DNA of 64,000 bases from Mesorhizobium sp. Lineage in GTDB: Bacteria > Pseudomonadota > Alphaproteobacteria > Rhizobiales > Rhizobiaceae. The DNA is taken from assembly GCF_016793485.1 (NCBI RefSeq), contig NZ_JAEULZ010000010.1:1-64000 (forward strand). The letters run 5' to 3'. Shown in pieces: positions 47,222 through 56,897 of this stretch. A program made the position numbers and the translations under genes. Within the stretch, counting starts at the first letter, position 1, and each line of letters begins with the position of its first letter. The notes beneath the pieces are model-generated. The model was not told the origin of the DNA and searched no databases. It was given only the letters and a program-made list of their open reading frames with translations.

Positions 47222-50095
47222 TCAGAAGAAGCCGCGCCTCTGCCACCAGCCGCCCTTCTTGGGCTGATCGTCGGCCGGCTTGGCCTGATCTTCGGACAGG
47301 GTGGACGAAACGACCGGTTTGGACGGCTCACCGTTGGAAGGCTTGGAAGCGGGAGCGCTTTCCGCCGCTGCCGGAGCGACGATGGGCCCCGGTTCGGCGA
47401 CAGCCACAGTGGTCTCCTCGACGGCGACCTCGATCGTCGCTGCTGCCTCGGGTTCGGCAACCTTTTTCTTGGCCCTGGAAGCACGCTTCGGCTTCTTCGG
47501 CGGCTCTTCAGCCACCGCTTCCGATGCCTCGCCGACAGGCTCGGCTGCAACAGCTTCCACCACTTCTTCCGTCACAGTCTCGGCGACGATTTCAGGCTCC
47601 TCGCTCGAATCTCCCAACGAGCCAGCTTCGATGTCCGCCTCTTCACCTTCTCGACGGTTTCGCTTGCCGCCACGCTTGCCGCGACGACGCTTCTTGGCCT
47701 GCCCGTCGTCCGCGACCACGGCAGTACCTGCTTCCGCCTCTGCGACAGCTTCGGCCTCGGAACCCTCGACATCCACATCGCGATCGGATTCGCTGGCCGC
47801 GAATTCGGCCTCTGCCGATGAAGCGGAAGGGGCGTCGGATTCTGCTACGTGCGGAGCACCGTTCTGGTCGTGCTCGCGATCACGTCCGCCACGCCGACGC
47901 CGACGGCGGCGACGCTTGCGGTGACCTTCGTCGCCGTTCTCGCCTTGCCTCTGCTGGTTCTGCTGCGGCCTCTGCTCGACAGCTTCCTCATCCGCCTCGG
48001 CTTCGATGACGATATCGTCGTCGTCTTCCTCGATTGGAGGAGGCGCCAGGAACTGGTGTTCCTGGAAGCCAACAGGCTTTTCGGCAACCGCTCCGCGCAT
48101 GATCATGTAGTGCTGCGAACCGACCGTCTCGTCGACCTCGATGGTGATCGTCAGTCCGAAGCGGGTTTCGAGCTCCGTCAGCGTGCTGCGCTTGTGGTTG
48201 AGCACATAGAGCGCCGTCGACGCGGGCGTCTTGACGATGATGTGGTTGCGCGAGTCCTTGAGCAGGAATTCCTCGATGGCACGCACCACCATCAGCGCGA
48301 CGGACGAATCCGAACGCACATGACCGGTCCCGCCGCAATGCGGGCAGGGCTTCATCGTCGATTCCAGCACGCTTGCGCGGATGCGCTGGCGGCTCATCTC
48401 CATGAGGCCGAAATGCGAGATGCGGCCAAGCTGGATGCGCGCCCTGTCGTTCTTCAGATGGTCCTTGAGACGCTTCTCGACCGCGCGGTTGTTGCGGTTC
48501 TCCTCCATATCGATGAAGTCGATGACGATCAGACCCGCAAGGTCGCGCAGGCGCAATTGACGGGCGACTTCCTCGGCTGCCTCGAGGTTGGTGTGGAGCG
48601 CCGTCTCCTCGATCGAATGCTCGCGCGTCGAGCGTCCCGAGTTGACGTCGATCGAGACGAGAGCCTCGGTCTGGTTGATGATGAGGTAGCCGCCGCTCTT
48701 AAGCGTCACCTGCGGTTGCAGCATCTTGTCGAGCTGGGCCTCGACGCCGAAACGGGCGAAGAGCGGGGTCGTCTCGCGATGGGGCTGGACGACCTTCGCG
48801 TGGCTCGGCATCAGCATCCGCATGAAGTCTTTTGCTTCGCGATAGCCCTCGTCGCCGGCGACCAGAATCTCGTCGATATCCTTGTTGTAGAGGTCACGCA
48901 CGGACCGCTTGATCAGCGAGCCTTCCTCGTAGACGAGGGAAGGGGCCGACGATTTCAGGGTCAGCTCGCGGACATTGTCCCAGAGCCGCATCAGATATTC
49001 GTAGTCGCGCTTGATCTCCGCCTTGGTGCGGCTCTCGCCGGCCGTGCGCAGGATGACACCCATGCCCTGCGGCACCTCCAGGTCGGAAACGACTTCCTTC
49101 AGCCGCTTGCGGTCCTGGGCATTGGTGATCTTGCGGGAGATACCCCCGCCGCGCGCCGTGTTCGGCATCAGCACGGAATAGCGGCCGGCTAGCGACAGGT
49201 ACGTGGTCAGCGCAGCGCCCTTGTTGCCGCGCTCTTCCTTGACGACTTGCACGAGCAGGATTTGCCGGCGCTTGATGACTTCCTGGATCTTGTAATGGCG
49301 ACGCGGTGGCTTGCGACGATTGCGCACTTCCTCAAGCGCATCTTCCGCGCCGACGGATTCCACCTCGTGTTCGTGTTCGTCGTCGTGATGCGCGGCGTGG
49401 ACTTCCTCGACCACTCCGCGGGCATCGCTCTCCGCGTCACCCTCTTGGCTGTCCGACGGTGAGGGCAGCTTTTCCGAGATGACATCGACCTCGACTTCCG
49501 CCGCGATCGACTTCGGGCCGCCTTCCTCGGGCTTGTCCTCGTCCTCGGCTGCCGAGCCGTTTGCATCGCCTTCCGGTTCGACCGCCGGCTCCGCTACGAC
49601 CTCATCGAGCGCTTCGTCGACAGTAGCGGACGCCTCTTCGGTGGACTGTTCTTCGTCGTGAGGAACCTCTTCGGTTGCGGTGGCTCCCGCTTCGGCTGCC
49701 ACCTTGGTTCCTTCATCGCCCCTGTCGCGGCTGCGACCGCCGCGCCGACGCCGGCGATTGCCGCGGCTGCGCTCGCGTTCCTCGCCGTCCTCGTCCTCGT
49801 CGTCTTCCTCCTCGGCCTCTGCGCGCAGCAGCGCCTGACGGTCGGCAACAGGGATCTGGTAATAGTCCGGGTGGATTTCGCTGAAGGCGAGGAAGCCGTG
49901 ACGGTTCCCGCCATATTCGACAAAGGCAGCCTGAAGCGACGGCTCTACGCGGGTGACCCGCGCAAGATAGATATTTCCTTTGAGCTGCTTCTTGTCCTGT
50001 GATTCGAAATCGAATTCTTCGATACGGTTACCGCGAACGACGACAACCCGTGTTTCCTCCGGGTGGGAGGAGTCGATAAGCATCTTGTTGGGCAT
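47222..50095 (-). CDS. rne: ribonuclease E/G
   Basis: Essential endoribonuclease of 957 residues, centre of the RNA degradosome. N-terminal start KMLIDSSHPEETRVVVVRGNRIEEFDFES and S1 domain GNIYLARVTRVEPSLQAAFVEYG; an insertion of about 150 residues rich in Glu/Asp then Arg (about 95-260) breaks the S1 domain, as in other alphaproteobacterial enzymes. The RNase H-like/DNase I-like catalytic core includes LIVIDFIDMEENRNNR, and the zinc-link is CPHCGGTGHV. The C-terminal third is a low-complexity scaffold of alternating acidic, basic and Ala/Val/Pro-rich stretches. Enolase, a degradosome partner in some bacteria, is encoded at the left edge. Confidence 0.97.
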   Translation of the reverse strand: MPNKMLIDSSHPEETRVVVVRGNRIEEFDFESQDKKQLKGNIYLARVTRVEPSLQAAFVEYGGNRHGFLAFSEIHPDYYQIPVADRQALLRAEAEEEDDEDEDGEERERSRGNRRRRRGGRSRDRGDEGTKVAAEAGATATEEVPHDEEQSTEEASATVDEALDEVVAEPAVEPEGDANGSAAEDEDKPEEGGPKSIAAEVEVDVISEKLPSPSDSQEGDAESDARGVVEEVHAAHHDDEHEHEVESVGAEDALEEVRNRRKPPRRHYKIQEVIKRRQILLVQVVKEERGNKGAALTTYLSLAGRYSVLMPNTARGGGISRKITNAQDRKRLKEVVSDLEVPQGMGVILRTAGESRTKAEIKRDYEYLMRLWDNVRELTLKSSAPSLVYEEGSLIKRSVRDLYNKDIDEILVAGDEGYREAKDFMRMLMPSHAKVVQPHRETTPLFARFGVEAQLDKMLQPQVTLKSGGYLIINQTEALVSIDVNSGRSTREHSIEETALHTNLEAAEEVARQLRLRDLAGLIVIDFIDMEENRNNRAVEKRLKDHLKNDRARIQLGRISHFGLMEMSRQRIRASVLESTMKPCPHCGGTGHVRSDSSVALMVVRAIEEFLLKDSRNHIIVKTPASTALYVLNHKRSTLTELETRFGLTITIEVDETVGSQHYMIMRGAVAEKPVGFQEHQFLAPPPIEEDDDDIVIEAEADEEAVEQRPQQNQQRQGENGDEGHRKRRRRRRRRGGRDREHDQNGAPHVAESDAPSASSAEAEFAASESDRDVDVEGSEAEAVAEAEAGTAVVADDGQAKKRRRGKRGGKRNRREGEEADIEAGSLGDSSEEPEIVAETVTEEVVEAVAAEPVGEASEAVAEEPPKKPKRASRAKKKVAEPEAAATIEVAVEETTVAVAEPGPIVAPAAAESAPASKPSNGEPSKPVVSSTLSEDQAKPADDQPKKGGWWQRRGFF

Positions 50096-50668
50096 TATGA
50101 GTTTTCCCTCCGGCGGCCATCGACCGTCGCGTCAGGGAAAAAGCCCTGCGCCGCGTGCCTGATGGGATGCCGGAAATTGTGTCCGAGCGGAGCTGGCTTT
50201 CAGCCATGGCGGTGCCGCCCGCGGCCAAAACGGCGCGGTATCCTGCGGACCTTTCCATGATATTATTCGAAGCCATGCTTCCCTAGCGGAACCCTTTGAA
50301 CCTAAGCCCGGCCTGGCCGGACCAGCTTGTTTGCTCTCGATGAGCCGGCGCGGATCCTTCGTCTTCCGGCCGTATTGCTTTGCGACAGGGACTCCGCGCC
50401 ACCGGGGCGCCCTGACGAAATCCTCAGGGATCAGCCATGCCTTCATCGCCAGCTGCGATTGGAGCCGCCTTTGTCCGCCGTCAGACTAACCTTTGGGAGT
50501 GGCGGAGGGGTTCCGGGCATATAATGATCCAGCACCGCTTTTATGATTTGGCGAAGTTTTAGGCAACCCTGATTTCTGACGCCGGCAAGTCAAATGGATA
50601 GATCAGCAGCAGATTGGTTTTTTCGACTTTATATCGACTAACCATTTGATTTTATTAAAGACGCTTGC
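50096..50668 (-). promoter_or_regulatory. long leader/intergenic region upstream of rne
   Basis: About 570 bases without a supportable gene. The part nearest rne is GC-rich with many short inverted repeats; the distal 150 bases (50520-50668) are AT-rich and more likely to hold the promoter. RNase E messages in enterobacteria have a long 5' leader used for autoregulation, and this stretch could play the same role, but I cannot identify the promoter or a conserved fold. In many rhizobia an amidase gene lies upstream of rne; here a DsbA-family gene does. Confidence 0.45.
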
Positions 50669-51343
50669 TTAAGCCGGAAGTTCGCCGCGTTTCTTGGCTT
50701 CCGCGATCTGCTGTATCGCATCGGCCAGCGTGGCGGTTTCCTGTGCTCCCATGACCGCATATTTGCCCTCGAGCAGGAAACAGGGAACGCCCGTTATGCC
50801 CATCCGCGAGGCCGTCGCCGCCTCTTCGGTGACCGCGCTCCGGTCAGAGTCGCTGGCAAGCAGGCTGCCCACCACGGGTCCGTCCATGCCGCTGTCTTGC
50901 GCCGCTTTAACGAGGACGGTGTGGTCGCCGATATTATGGCCCTGCTCGAAATAGAGCCGGAAAAGTTGTCGGACCAGTTTGTTCTGTACATCCGGCCCGG
51001 TCGCGCCGGCCCAGCGAATCACGCGGTGGGCATCGAGCGTATTGGGCGCCACCTTGATGGCGTCGAAATCGTAGTCGATGCCGACGGCCTTTCCGAGTTC
51101 CTCGAGTCGGATATGCGCGTCTCGCAAGCGAGACTCGTCGCCGAACTTGGCCTTCATATACGCCTTACGATCCATGCCTGCGGCCGGAATCGTCGGATCG
51201 AGCTGATAAGGCCGCCACGCGACAGCGACATCAACGTCGGGCGAGGCGGCAATCGCTGCGTCGAGCCGCTTCTGCCCGAGGAAACACCAGGGGCAGACGA
51301 CGTCTGAGACCACGTCGATCCGGATCGTTTGTCGTTCGGACAC
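50669..51343 (-). CDS. DsbA-family oxidoreductase, FrnE type
   Basis: Protein of 224 residues of the 2-hydroxychromene-2-carboxylate isomerase/DsbA-like (FrnE) family. It starts RIDVVSDVVCPWCFLGQKRLDAAI with the redox motif CPWC, has VAWRPYQLDPTIPAAGMDRK, and the cis-Pro segment GITGVPCFLLEGKYAVMGAQ. No signal peptide, so it is cytosolic. The start is taken as GTG at 51343, preceded by GAGAGG, 12 bases after the stop of the binding-protein gene; an upstream ATG at 51376 would overlap that gene. Probably handles thiol stress or thiol-dependent isomerisation. Confidence 0.9.
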   Translation of the reverse strand: MSERQTIRIDVVSDVVCPWCFLGQKRLDAAIAASPDVDVAVAWRPYQLDPTIPAAGMDRKAYMKAKFGDESRLRDAHIRLEELGKAVGIDYDFDAIKVAPNTLDAHRVIRWAGATGPDVQNKLVRQLFRLYFEQGHNIGDHTVLVKAAQDSGMDGPVVGSLLASDSDRSAVTEEAATASRMGITGVPCFLLEGKYAVMGAQETATLADAIQQIAEAKKRGELPA

Positions 51344-51354
51344 CTCGGAACCTC

Positions 51355-53154
51355 TCAATTTGCCTGATACCACCATGTCGGCAACTGCGCGCCCTGCAAT
51401 GGCACGACCTCTGGCCGCTCTATGCGCTTCCAGCGGGCGATCCACTGCTCCGGCTTGAAATAGAGCGGAACCACGTATGCGCCACTCAGAAGAACGCGAT
51501 CGTAGGCCCGAACCGCGTCCACGAAATCCTCACGGGTGCGGGCATTGATCAGCGCCTCGATCATCGCATCGACCGCGGGATCGGCGACGCCGGCATAATT
51601 GAAGGTGCCCGGTTTTTCCTTTGACGACGAGCCCCAACGGTTCAGTTGCTCCACGCCCGGCGAAAGCGACGCCGTGTAGTTGAAGAACATGGCATCGAAA
51701 TCATAGTTGATCTGCCGCTGCAGGAACTGCGCCGCATCGACCGAGCGGATGGACACGTCGATGCCGAGCTTGCCTAGCGTCTGCTGGTAGGCGACGGCGA
51801 CCTGCTGGTTCTCGTTGCTTTTCAGCATGATCTCGAAGGCGACAGGCTTTCCATCAGGCGCAAGAAGGCGACCGTCCTTCAGCACGTAACCCGCTTTTTT
51901 CAGCTTTTCGAAACCGGCGCGCATAAATGCGCGGTCCAGCCCACTGCCGTCGGATACAGGCGGCGTCCAACCGTTCGCCATGATTTCGGGCGTCACGGCG
52001 TCAGCAAATGGTGCCAGCAGGGCCCTTTCATTTTCGCTCGCCGGCCTGTCGGCGGAGGACAGATCCGAGTTGTCGAAAAAGCTGCGGGTGCGGGTGTAGG
52101 AGCCGGAAAACAGCGTACGGTTTGCCCATTCGAAGTCGAACAGATCGATCAGCGCGGCGCGTAGCGCCGTATCCTCAAACACTGGCCGCCTCGTGTTCAG
52201 CACGATACCGAGCATTCCCGACGGCAGCCTCGTCTTTATCGTTTCCTTGACGATGTCGCCGCGCGTCACGGCCGGGAAATCATATTGGCTGGCCCAGCGC
52301 CCGCTGTTTTCATCGAGGAAAACGTCGACCAGCCCCTTCTTGAAGGCCTCGAACATCGCGTTCTCTTCACGGAAATAGGTCAGCGTGATCGTGTCGTAGT
52401 TGTCGAAGCCGCGCTTGGACGGGATATCCTTCGCCCAATAGTCGGGATTCCTGCGGAACGTCAGGGAATCGCCGGCCTTGACTGACTCCAACCGGTAGGG
52501 GCCGCTGCCGATCATCGGATTGAGCGTCGACTTGTCGAAGCTGTCGGCGTTGATCGCATGCTGCGGTAGAACCGGGAACAGACCGAGGATAAGGGGCAGT
52601 TCGCGGTCCGGCCGCTTGAACGAGAAGCGGACGCCGTTCGTCCCGACCTTTTCGACCTTCTCGACCTTGGCGGCGGTGACGCCGTAACGCGGAAAACCCT
52701 TCTCCGCGAGAAGGTTGAAGGTGAAGATCACGTCCTCGGGCTTTACCGGCTCGCCATCGGAGAATTTGGCGCGCTCGTCCAGCGTGAATTCAACAAATGT
52801 CCGCTCGTCATCCGTCTCGATTGATTTTGCCAGAAGCGGATAAAGCGAAAACGGCTCATCAGCCGAACGCATCATCAGCGTCTCGAAGACATTGTTGCCG
52901 AAGACGAGGTCGATGCTGCCCCGCGCGCCACTGCCCTGAACGATGAACGGATTGATGCTGTCGAAGGTGCCAGGCCATGCATAATTGATGGTGCCGCCCT
53001 TCGGGGCTTCCGGATTGGCGTATGGGAAATACGCGAAATCGGCGGGCAATGCCGGCTCGCCATGCATGGCGATGGCGTGCGATGGCTGCGCCGCGGCCAC
53101 GCCCGTCAGTATCGCATATATGCCCAGGAACAGGCTGATCAGCATGCGTGCCAT
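51355..53154 (-). CDS. family 5 (YejA-like) peptide ABC transporter binding protein
   Basis: Periplasmic solute-binding protein of 599 residues with a signal peptide (MLISLFLGIYAILTGVAAAQ). Mature start HAIAMHGEPALPADFAYFPYANPEAPKGG is characteristic of YejA-type oligopeptide (microcin C-like) binding proteins. Further family segments: FVEFTLDERAKFSDGEPVKPEDVIFTF, GSGPYRLESVKAGDSLTFRRNPDYWAKD and FDAMFFNYTASLSPG. No permease or ATPase genes (YejBEF) are adjacent; the FrnE-like gene follows instead, so this is an orphan binding protein or uses a transporter encoded elsewhere. Confidence 0.93.
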   Translation of the reverse strand: MARMLISLFLGIYAILTGVAAAQPSHAIAMHGEPALPADFAYFPYANPEAPKGGTINYAWPGTFDSINPFIVQGSGARGSIDLVFGNNVFETLMMRSADEPFSLYPLLAKSIETDDERTFVEFTLDERAKFSDGEPVKPEDVIFTFNLLAEKGFPRYGVTAAKVEKVEKVGTNGVRFSFKRPDRELPLILGLFPVLPQHAINADSFDKSTLNPMIGSGPYRLESVKAGDSLTFRRNPDYWAKDIPSKRGFDNYDTITLTYFREENAMFEAFKKGLVDVFLDENSGRWASQYDFPAVTRGDIVKETIKTRLPSGMLGIVLNTRRPVFEDTALRAALIDLFDFEWANRTLFSGSYTRTRSFFDNSDLSSADRPASENERALLAPFADAVTPEIMANGWTPPVSDGSGLDRAFMRAGFEKLKKAGYVLKDGRLLAPDGKPVAFEIMLKSNENQQVAVAYQQTLGKLGIDVSIRSVDAAQFLQRQINYDFDAMFFNYTASLSPGVEQLNRWGSSSKEKPGTFNYAGVADPAVDAMIEALINARTREDFVDAVRAYDRVLLSGAYVVPLYFKPEQWIARWKRIERPEVVPLQGAQLPTWWYQAN

Positions 53155-53402
53155 AGGAAGTCTTCCGCGTCCTGGCCGGATCGGGGGCCGGGTTGATTCG
53201 TGGCCGGAACCCTACCACGCGTCGGGCGCATGCCGGTCAGCTTGCCTGAAAATTGATCTCTCTGGCCATGCCCGGACTGGATTCACGCGGGGCGTCGGTG
53301 TAGACGCTGGCAAAGTCATCCTGTTGCCTCATTTGGCCAACAGGTAGCACGCATGGACGGCGTTGGCCGCTCTTCCGGATCAGTTGAGAGGAATCGAACG
53401 AG

Positions 53403-54038
53403 ATGACAAGCCTGAAAACCGACGCTTACCGTGTCTCGGTGATGGCCGCCGGTGTCGTGGGCGTGCTTGCCGCCGGGCTTCTGCCTGTCGCGGCCCAGCA
53501 ACAGCAGCAGCCGCAGATTCCGAAAGGCTGGTTCAAGGCCTGCGCCAAGCAGGAAGATGTCGACATCTGCAACGTCCAGAACATCATGACCGCAAATACC
53601 GGTCAGGTCATCACCGGAATCAGCCTGCTCGAACTCAAGGGGAAGGTGAACCGCAAGGTCTTTCAGGTAACCGTTCCCACTGGCCGCCTCGTACCTCCCG
53701 GCATCGGCCTGCAGATCGACGGCGGCAAGGCCCAGAAGCTGGATTACGTGCTCTGCTTCCCCGACCGTTGCATCGCCGAGGCCCAGCTTTCCGACCAACT
53801 CGTCGGCTCGTTCAAGAAGGGCACCGAGTTGACGCTGACCTCCGTCAATTCGCAGAACCAGGCCAATCCGGTGAAGGTGTCGCTGGCTGGCTTCACCGCC
53901 GCCTTCGACGGTGCGCCGCTGCAGCAGTCCGACATCGAGGACCGCCAGAAGAAGCTTCAGGAGTTCGTGGCGAAGAACAACGAGGACTTCGCCAAGAAAC
54001 TCAAGGAAGAGCAGGACAAGGCCAAGGCGGCGAACTGA
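53403..54038 (+). CDS. invasion-associated locus B (IalB) family protein
   Basis: Exported protein of 211 residues. Signal peptide about residues 1-31 (VMAAGVVGVLAAGLLPVAAQ), then a Gln-rich stretch and the IalB core: GWFKACAKQEDVDICNVQNIM, VPTGRLVPPGIGLQIDGGKAQKLDYVLCFPDRCIAEAQLSDQLV. Four Cys in the mature part form the usual two pairs. The C-terminal 35 residues are a charged helix. In Bartonella IalB aids erythrocyte entry; in free-living rhizobia the role is unknown. The preceding 248 bases are shared with the divergent peptide-binding gene and contain CTGTTG...CAACAG near 53320-53341. Confidence 0.92.
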   Translation: MTSLKTDAYRVSVMAAGVVGVLAAGLLPVAAQQQQQPQIPKGWFKACAKQEDVDICNVQNIMTANTGQVITGISLLELKGKVNRKVFQVTVPTGRLVPPGIGLQIDGGKAQKLDYVLCFPDRCIAEAQLSDQLVGSFKKGTELTLTSVNSQNQANPVKVSLAGFTAAFDGAPLQQSDIEDRQKKLQEFVAKNNEDFAKKLKEEQDKAKAAN

Positions 54039-54057
54039 TCGGCGCCTTACTGGTGAG

Positions 54058-54087
54058 AAAAAAAGCGGGGCAGGACCCCGCTTTTTT
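54058..54087. terminator. bidirectional terminator between ialB-like gene and hspQ
   Basis: A run of A (54058-54064) precedes AGCGGGG (54064-54070), loop CAGGA, CCCCGCT (54076-54082) and a T run to 54087. It suits both convergent genes. Confidence 0.9.
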
Positions 54088-54108
54088 GTTGCCCGGAAAG
54101 CCGGAAGA

Positions 54109-54441
54109 TCAGTGGCGCGTGCGCACCTTTGGCGCGTACTGTCCGTCCGACCCCAGGTCGAACAGTTCCTGCAACTGCGGATGCCTCACGGGCTCGCCTG
54201 AATCGTCCTCCAGCAAATTCTGCTCGGAGACGTAGGCGATATATTCCGACTCCGAGTTCTCCGCGAGCAGGTGATAGAATGGCTGGTCCTTGCGCGGACG
54301 CACATCCTTCGGAATTGCCTCGTACCATTCCTCGGTGTTGTTGAACTGCGGATCGACATCGAAGATGACGCCCCGAAACGGGAACAGCCGGTGGCGCACC
54401 ACCTGGCCGATTGCAAACTTAGCTGTCTTTATATCGTTCAT
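54109..54441 (-). CDS. hspQ: heat-shock protein HspQ
   Basis: Protein of 110 residues of the HspQ (YccV, hemimethylated-DNA-binding domain) family, an adaptor that promotes degradation by Lon in enterobacteria. The core AKFAIGQVVRHRLFPFRGVIFDVDPQFNNTEEWYEAIP, QPFYHLLAEN and EYIAYVSEQNLL is well conserved. Convergent with the IalB gene across a terminator. I see no unambiguous heat-shock promoter in the 116-base gap before the AEC transporter gene. Confidence 0.94.
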   Translation of the reverse strand: MNDIKTAKFAIGQVVRHRLFPFRGVIFDVDPQFNNTEEWYEAIPKDVRPRKDQPFYHLLAENSESEYIAYVSEQNLLEDDSGEPVRHPQLQELFDLGSDGQYAPKVRTRH

Positions 54442-54557
54442 GATCCAAGCCTTGCGTCATATTTGGCGCAGTGCAACATGCAATTCAATCCCGGAGGCTC
54501 TTTGTGCAAGGGAACTGTGAGGCCGATAGCGCCCCGCAGCGGCAGGAAAAGTTGTAG

Positions 54558-55520
54558 ATGCTGGATGTCATCGGCCTTGTGCTGCCGTTTTTCGGATTGA
54601 TTTTCCTCGGTTTTTTCGTAGCACGCATCACCCGACAGCCGGTCGAGGCGCTCGGCTGGATGAATACGTTCATCGTCTATGTAGCCTTGCCAGCGCTGTT
54701 CTTCCAATTGCTGGCAAAGACGCCGTTCGAGCAACTGACGGAATGGACGTTCATCCTCGGCTCGGTGCTGTCGACCTATTTCATCTTCACGCTGATGTTT
54801 GCCGGATCGAGGCTGATCGAAGGAAGCAGCATCGCGGAATCCACCATCAAGAGCCTCGCGGCCGCCTACGGAAACATCGGGTACATGGGGCCGGGACTGG
54901 CGTTGCTGGTGTTCGGCCCCGAGGCTGCGGTGCCGGTTGCGCTGATCTTCTGCTTCGAAAACATCCTTCATTTCGCCGTCGCGCCGATGATGATGGCGCT
55001 CTCTGGTGGCGAAACGCAGCCGCCAGCCCAACTCCTAATGGGCGTCCTGCGCAAAATCGTCCTGCACCCGTTCATCATCGCGACCGCCGTCGGCGTCGCA
55101 GCCGCATATTTTCAGTTTCGACCGCCGCTACCAGTCGAGCACCTGCTGGAATATCTCTCTGCCGCAGCCGCCCCTTGCGCGCTCTTCGCCATGGGCGTGA
55201 CGCTGGCGCTGCGGCCACTGAAGCGGGTGCCGAAGGAACTCGGCCCCATCGCCTTCCTCAAGCTGATCCTGCACCCGCTGGTCTGCTATGTCGTGCTGAG
55301 TTGGGTCAGCAATTTCTCGGAAATCTGGCTGTTTTCCGCTGTTCTGCTGGCAGCGCTGCCCACGGCAACCAACGTCTTCGTGCTTGCGCAGCAATATCAT
55401 GTCTGGGTCGAGCGGGCCTCTGCAAGCATACTGCTCACGACCTGCTTTTCGGTCGCGACGGTAACCGGGCTCATCTACCTGATCAGCAGCGGGACGCTAC
55501 CGCCCGACCTGTTCCCGTAG
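54558..55520 (+). CDS. AEC-family transporter
   Basis: Membrane carrier of 320 residues of the auxin efflux carrier family with ten predicted segments: a first bundle from LDVIGLVLPFFGLIFLGFFVAR to NIGYMGPGLALLVFGPEA and a second from ILHPFIIATAVGVAAAYF to SILLTTCFSVATVTGLIYLIS. The family segment AAYGNIGYMGPGLAL and the second-half CALFAMGVTLALRP are visible. Bacterial members often carry malonate or other organic acids; substrate unknown. Its end overlaps the convergent hydroxylase gene by 24 bases. Confidence 0.92.
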   Translation: MLDVIGLVLPFFGLIFLGFFVARITRQPVEALGWMNTFIVYVALPALFFQLLAKTPFEQLTEWTFILGSVLSTYFIFTLMFAGSRLIEGSSIAESTIKSLAAAYGNIGYMGPGLALLVFGPEAAVPVALIFCFENILHFAVAPMMMALSGGETQPPAQLLMGVLRKIVLHPFIIATAVGVAAAYFQFRPPLPVEHLLEYLSAAAAPCALFAMGVTLALRPLKRVPKELGPIAFLKLILHPLVCYVVLSWVSNFSEIWLFSAVLLAALPTATNVFVLAQQYHVWVERASASILLTTCFSVATVTGLIYLISSGTLPPDLFP

Positions 55521-56714
55521 GTCATTGAAGACGCGAGCCAGCCCGCTGCCGGGCTGGAGTCCTTCGCGCATGAAGAGCGCGCGGAGCGGGGCAAAACCGC
55601 CCACGGTGCCGAGCGCCAGGCTTCGAGCGAGTTGCGCCGGCAACATGCCAGACAGCAGCGAGACGTTCAGCAGATTGACTGCAGCCGAGCGGGCAAGCAC
55701 GTCCGGCCTGCGGCGACGATCATAATCGTCGAGCGCGATTTTCGAGCCACAATCACTCGTATTTTTTTCAATCACATCAATAAGATCGCGAACATCTCTA
55801 ATGCCAAGGTTTAATCCTTGTGCGCCGATCGGCGGAAATACGTGCGCAGCTTCTCCGACCAACGCCACCCGACTTCGTGCGAAGCGCGCCGGTAGCGTTG
55901 CGCCGAGTGGATAGACCTGTCGGCCTGGCTCGATGGTTACGCGCCCGAGCAGCGACTGCATCTTCTCTTCGACCAAGGCGGACAGAGCGTCGTCCGAAAT
56001 TTCGGACAGCTCCCGGGCTTTTTCCGGCTTGAGGACCCAGACGAGGCTCGATCGGTTGCCAGGCAGCGGAACCTGCGTGAAGGGGCCTGTTTCCGTGTGG
56101 AACTCGGTCGAGATGAAGCCGTGGCCGCGCGCATGCGAAAAATTGAGGACCAATGCAGCCTGCGGATAGGAGCGACCTGTCGTCTTGATGCCTGCAGCAT
56201 CGCGCGCCGGCGAATGCCTTCCGTCCGCTGCAACCACCAGCGGCGCCTCGACCTCCGAACCGTCGTTGAGCCGCGCCGTCACTTCATTCTCGCCGATTGC
56301 CCAGGACTCGACCAGACTACGTCGCCACTCGATAGCCGGGTGCTTCGAGACCGCAGCTTCGAGAATGGCGTTCAGGTCGCGGTTCGGCATGTTCAGCCCG
56401 AACCGCTCCTCGCCAATTTCGGCAGCGCGGAACGTCACGACCGGACTGCGGACAAGACGCCGCGTGGCATCCACGATGCGCATCACCTTCAGCGGAGCCG
56501 CGCGCGGCTCCAGAGAACCGAGCACACCCAGTCGGTCGAGAAACGCCAACGCAGGCGTCATCAGTGCGGTGGTGCGGCCGTCCGAGGTAGAAGCGGGCGG
56601 GCCGACGAGTGTCACGGGCACTCCGATGGTGCCCAACGCCAGCGCGGCAATCAGGCCGGCCGGACCCGTGCCTGCCACGATGACCGATCGGTCGCCCATG
56701 CTCATATTGTCCAT
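55497..56714 (-). CDS. UbiH/UbiF/COQ6-family FAD monooxygenase
   Basis: Flavin hydroxylase of about 405 residues, predicted to hydroxylate the ring of a ubiquinone precursor. FAD motif SVIVAGTGPAGLIAALALG, the DG motif VVAADGRHSPARDAAGI, and the second FAD motif ALVGEAAHVFPPIGAQGLNLGIRDV (COQ6 signature). Which ring position it acts on cannot be told. The start is uncertain among ATGs at 56714, 56705 and 56699; the frame remains open to 56804 but without family similarity. Tail-to-tail overlap with the AEC gene. Confidence 0.9.
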   Translation of the reverse strand: MDNMSMGDRSVIVAGTGPAGLIAALALGTIGVPVTLVGPPASTSDGRTTALMTPALAFLDRLGVLGSLEPRAAPLKVMRIVDATRRLVRSPVVTFRAAEIGEERFGLNMPNRDLNAILEAAVSKHPAIEWRRSLVESWAIGENEVTARLNDGSEVEAPLVVAADGRHSPARDAAGIKTTGRSYPQAALVLNFSHARGHGFISTEFHTETGPFTQVPLPGNRSSLVWVLKPEKARELSEISDDALSALVEEKMQSLLGRVTIEPGRQVYPLGATLPARFARSRVALVGEAAHVFPPIGAQGLNLGIRDVRDLIDVIEKNTSDCGSKIALDDYDRRRRPDVLARSAAVNLLNVSLLSGMLPAQLARSLALGTVGGFAPLRALFMREGLQPGSGLARVFNDLREQVGR

Positions 56715-56897
56715 GACCTTAGCTATAGGCAGGCCGCCCGGTTCGATCAATGCGACCGTGAGACGCCATCGGGAAGTCGGATCGTTGTGGGTGGATTGCG
56801 GCACGACACGGCTTGTGCCTGACGCAAGCCTGCTATTACTGTCACGACCATCTCGCCGGCCTCATGGTCGACGCCACAAGGGGGGCTCGGGCGGCCG

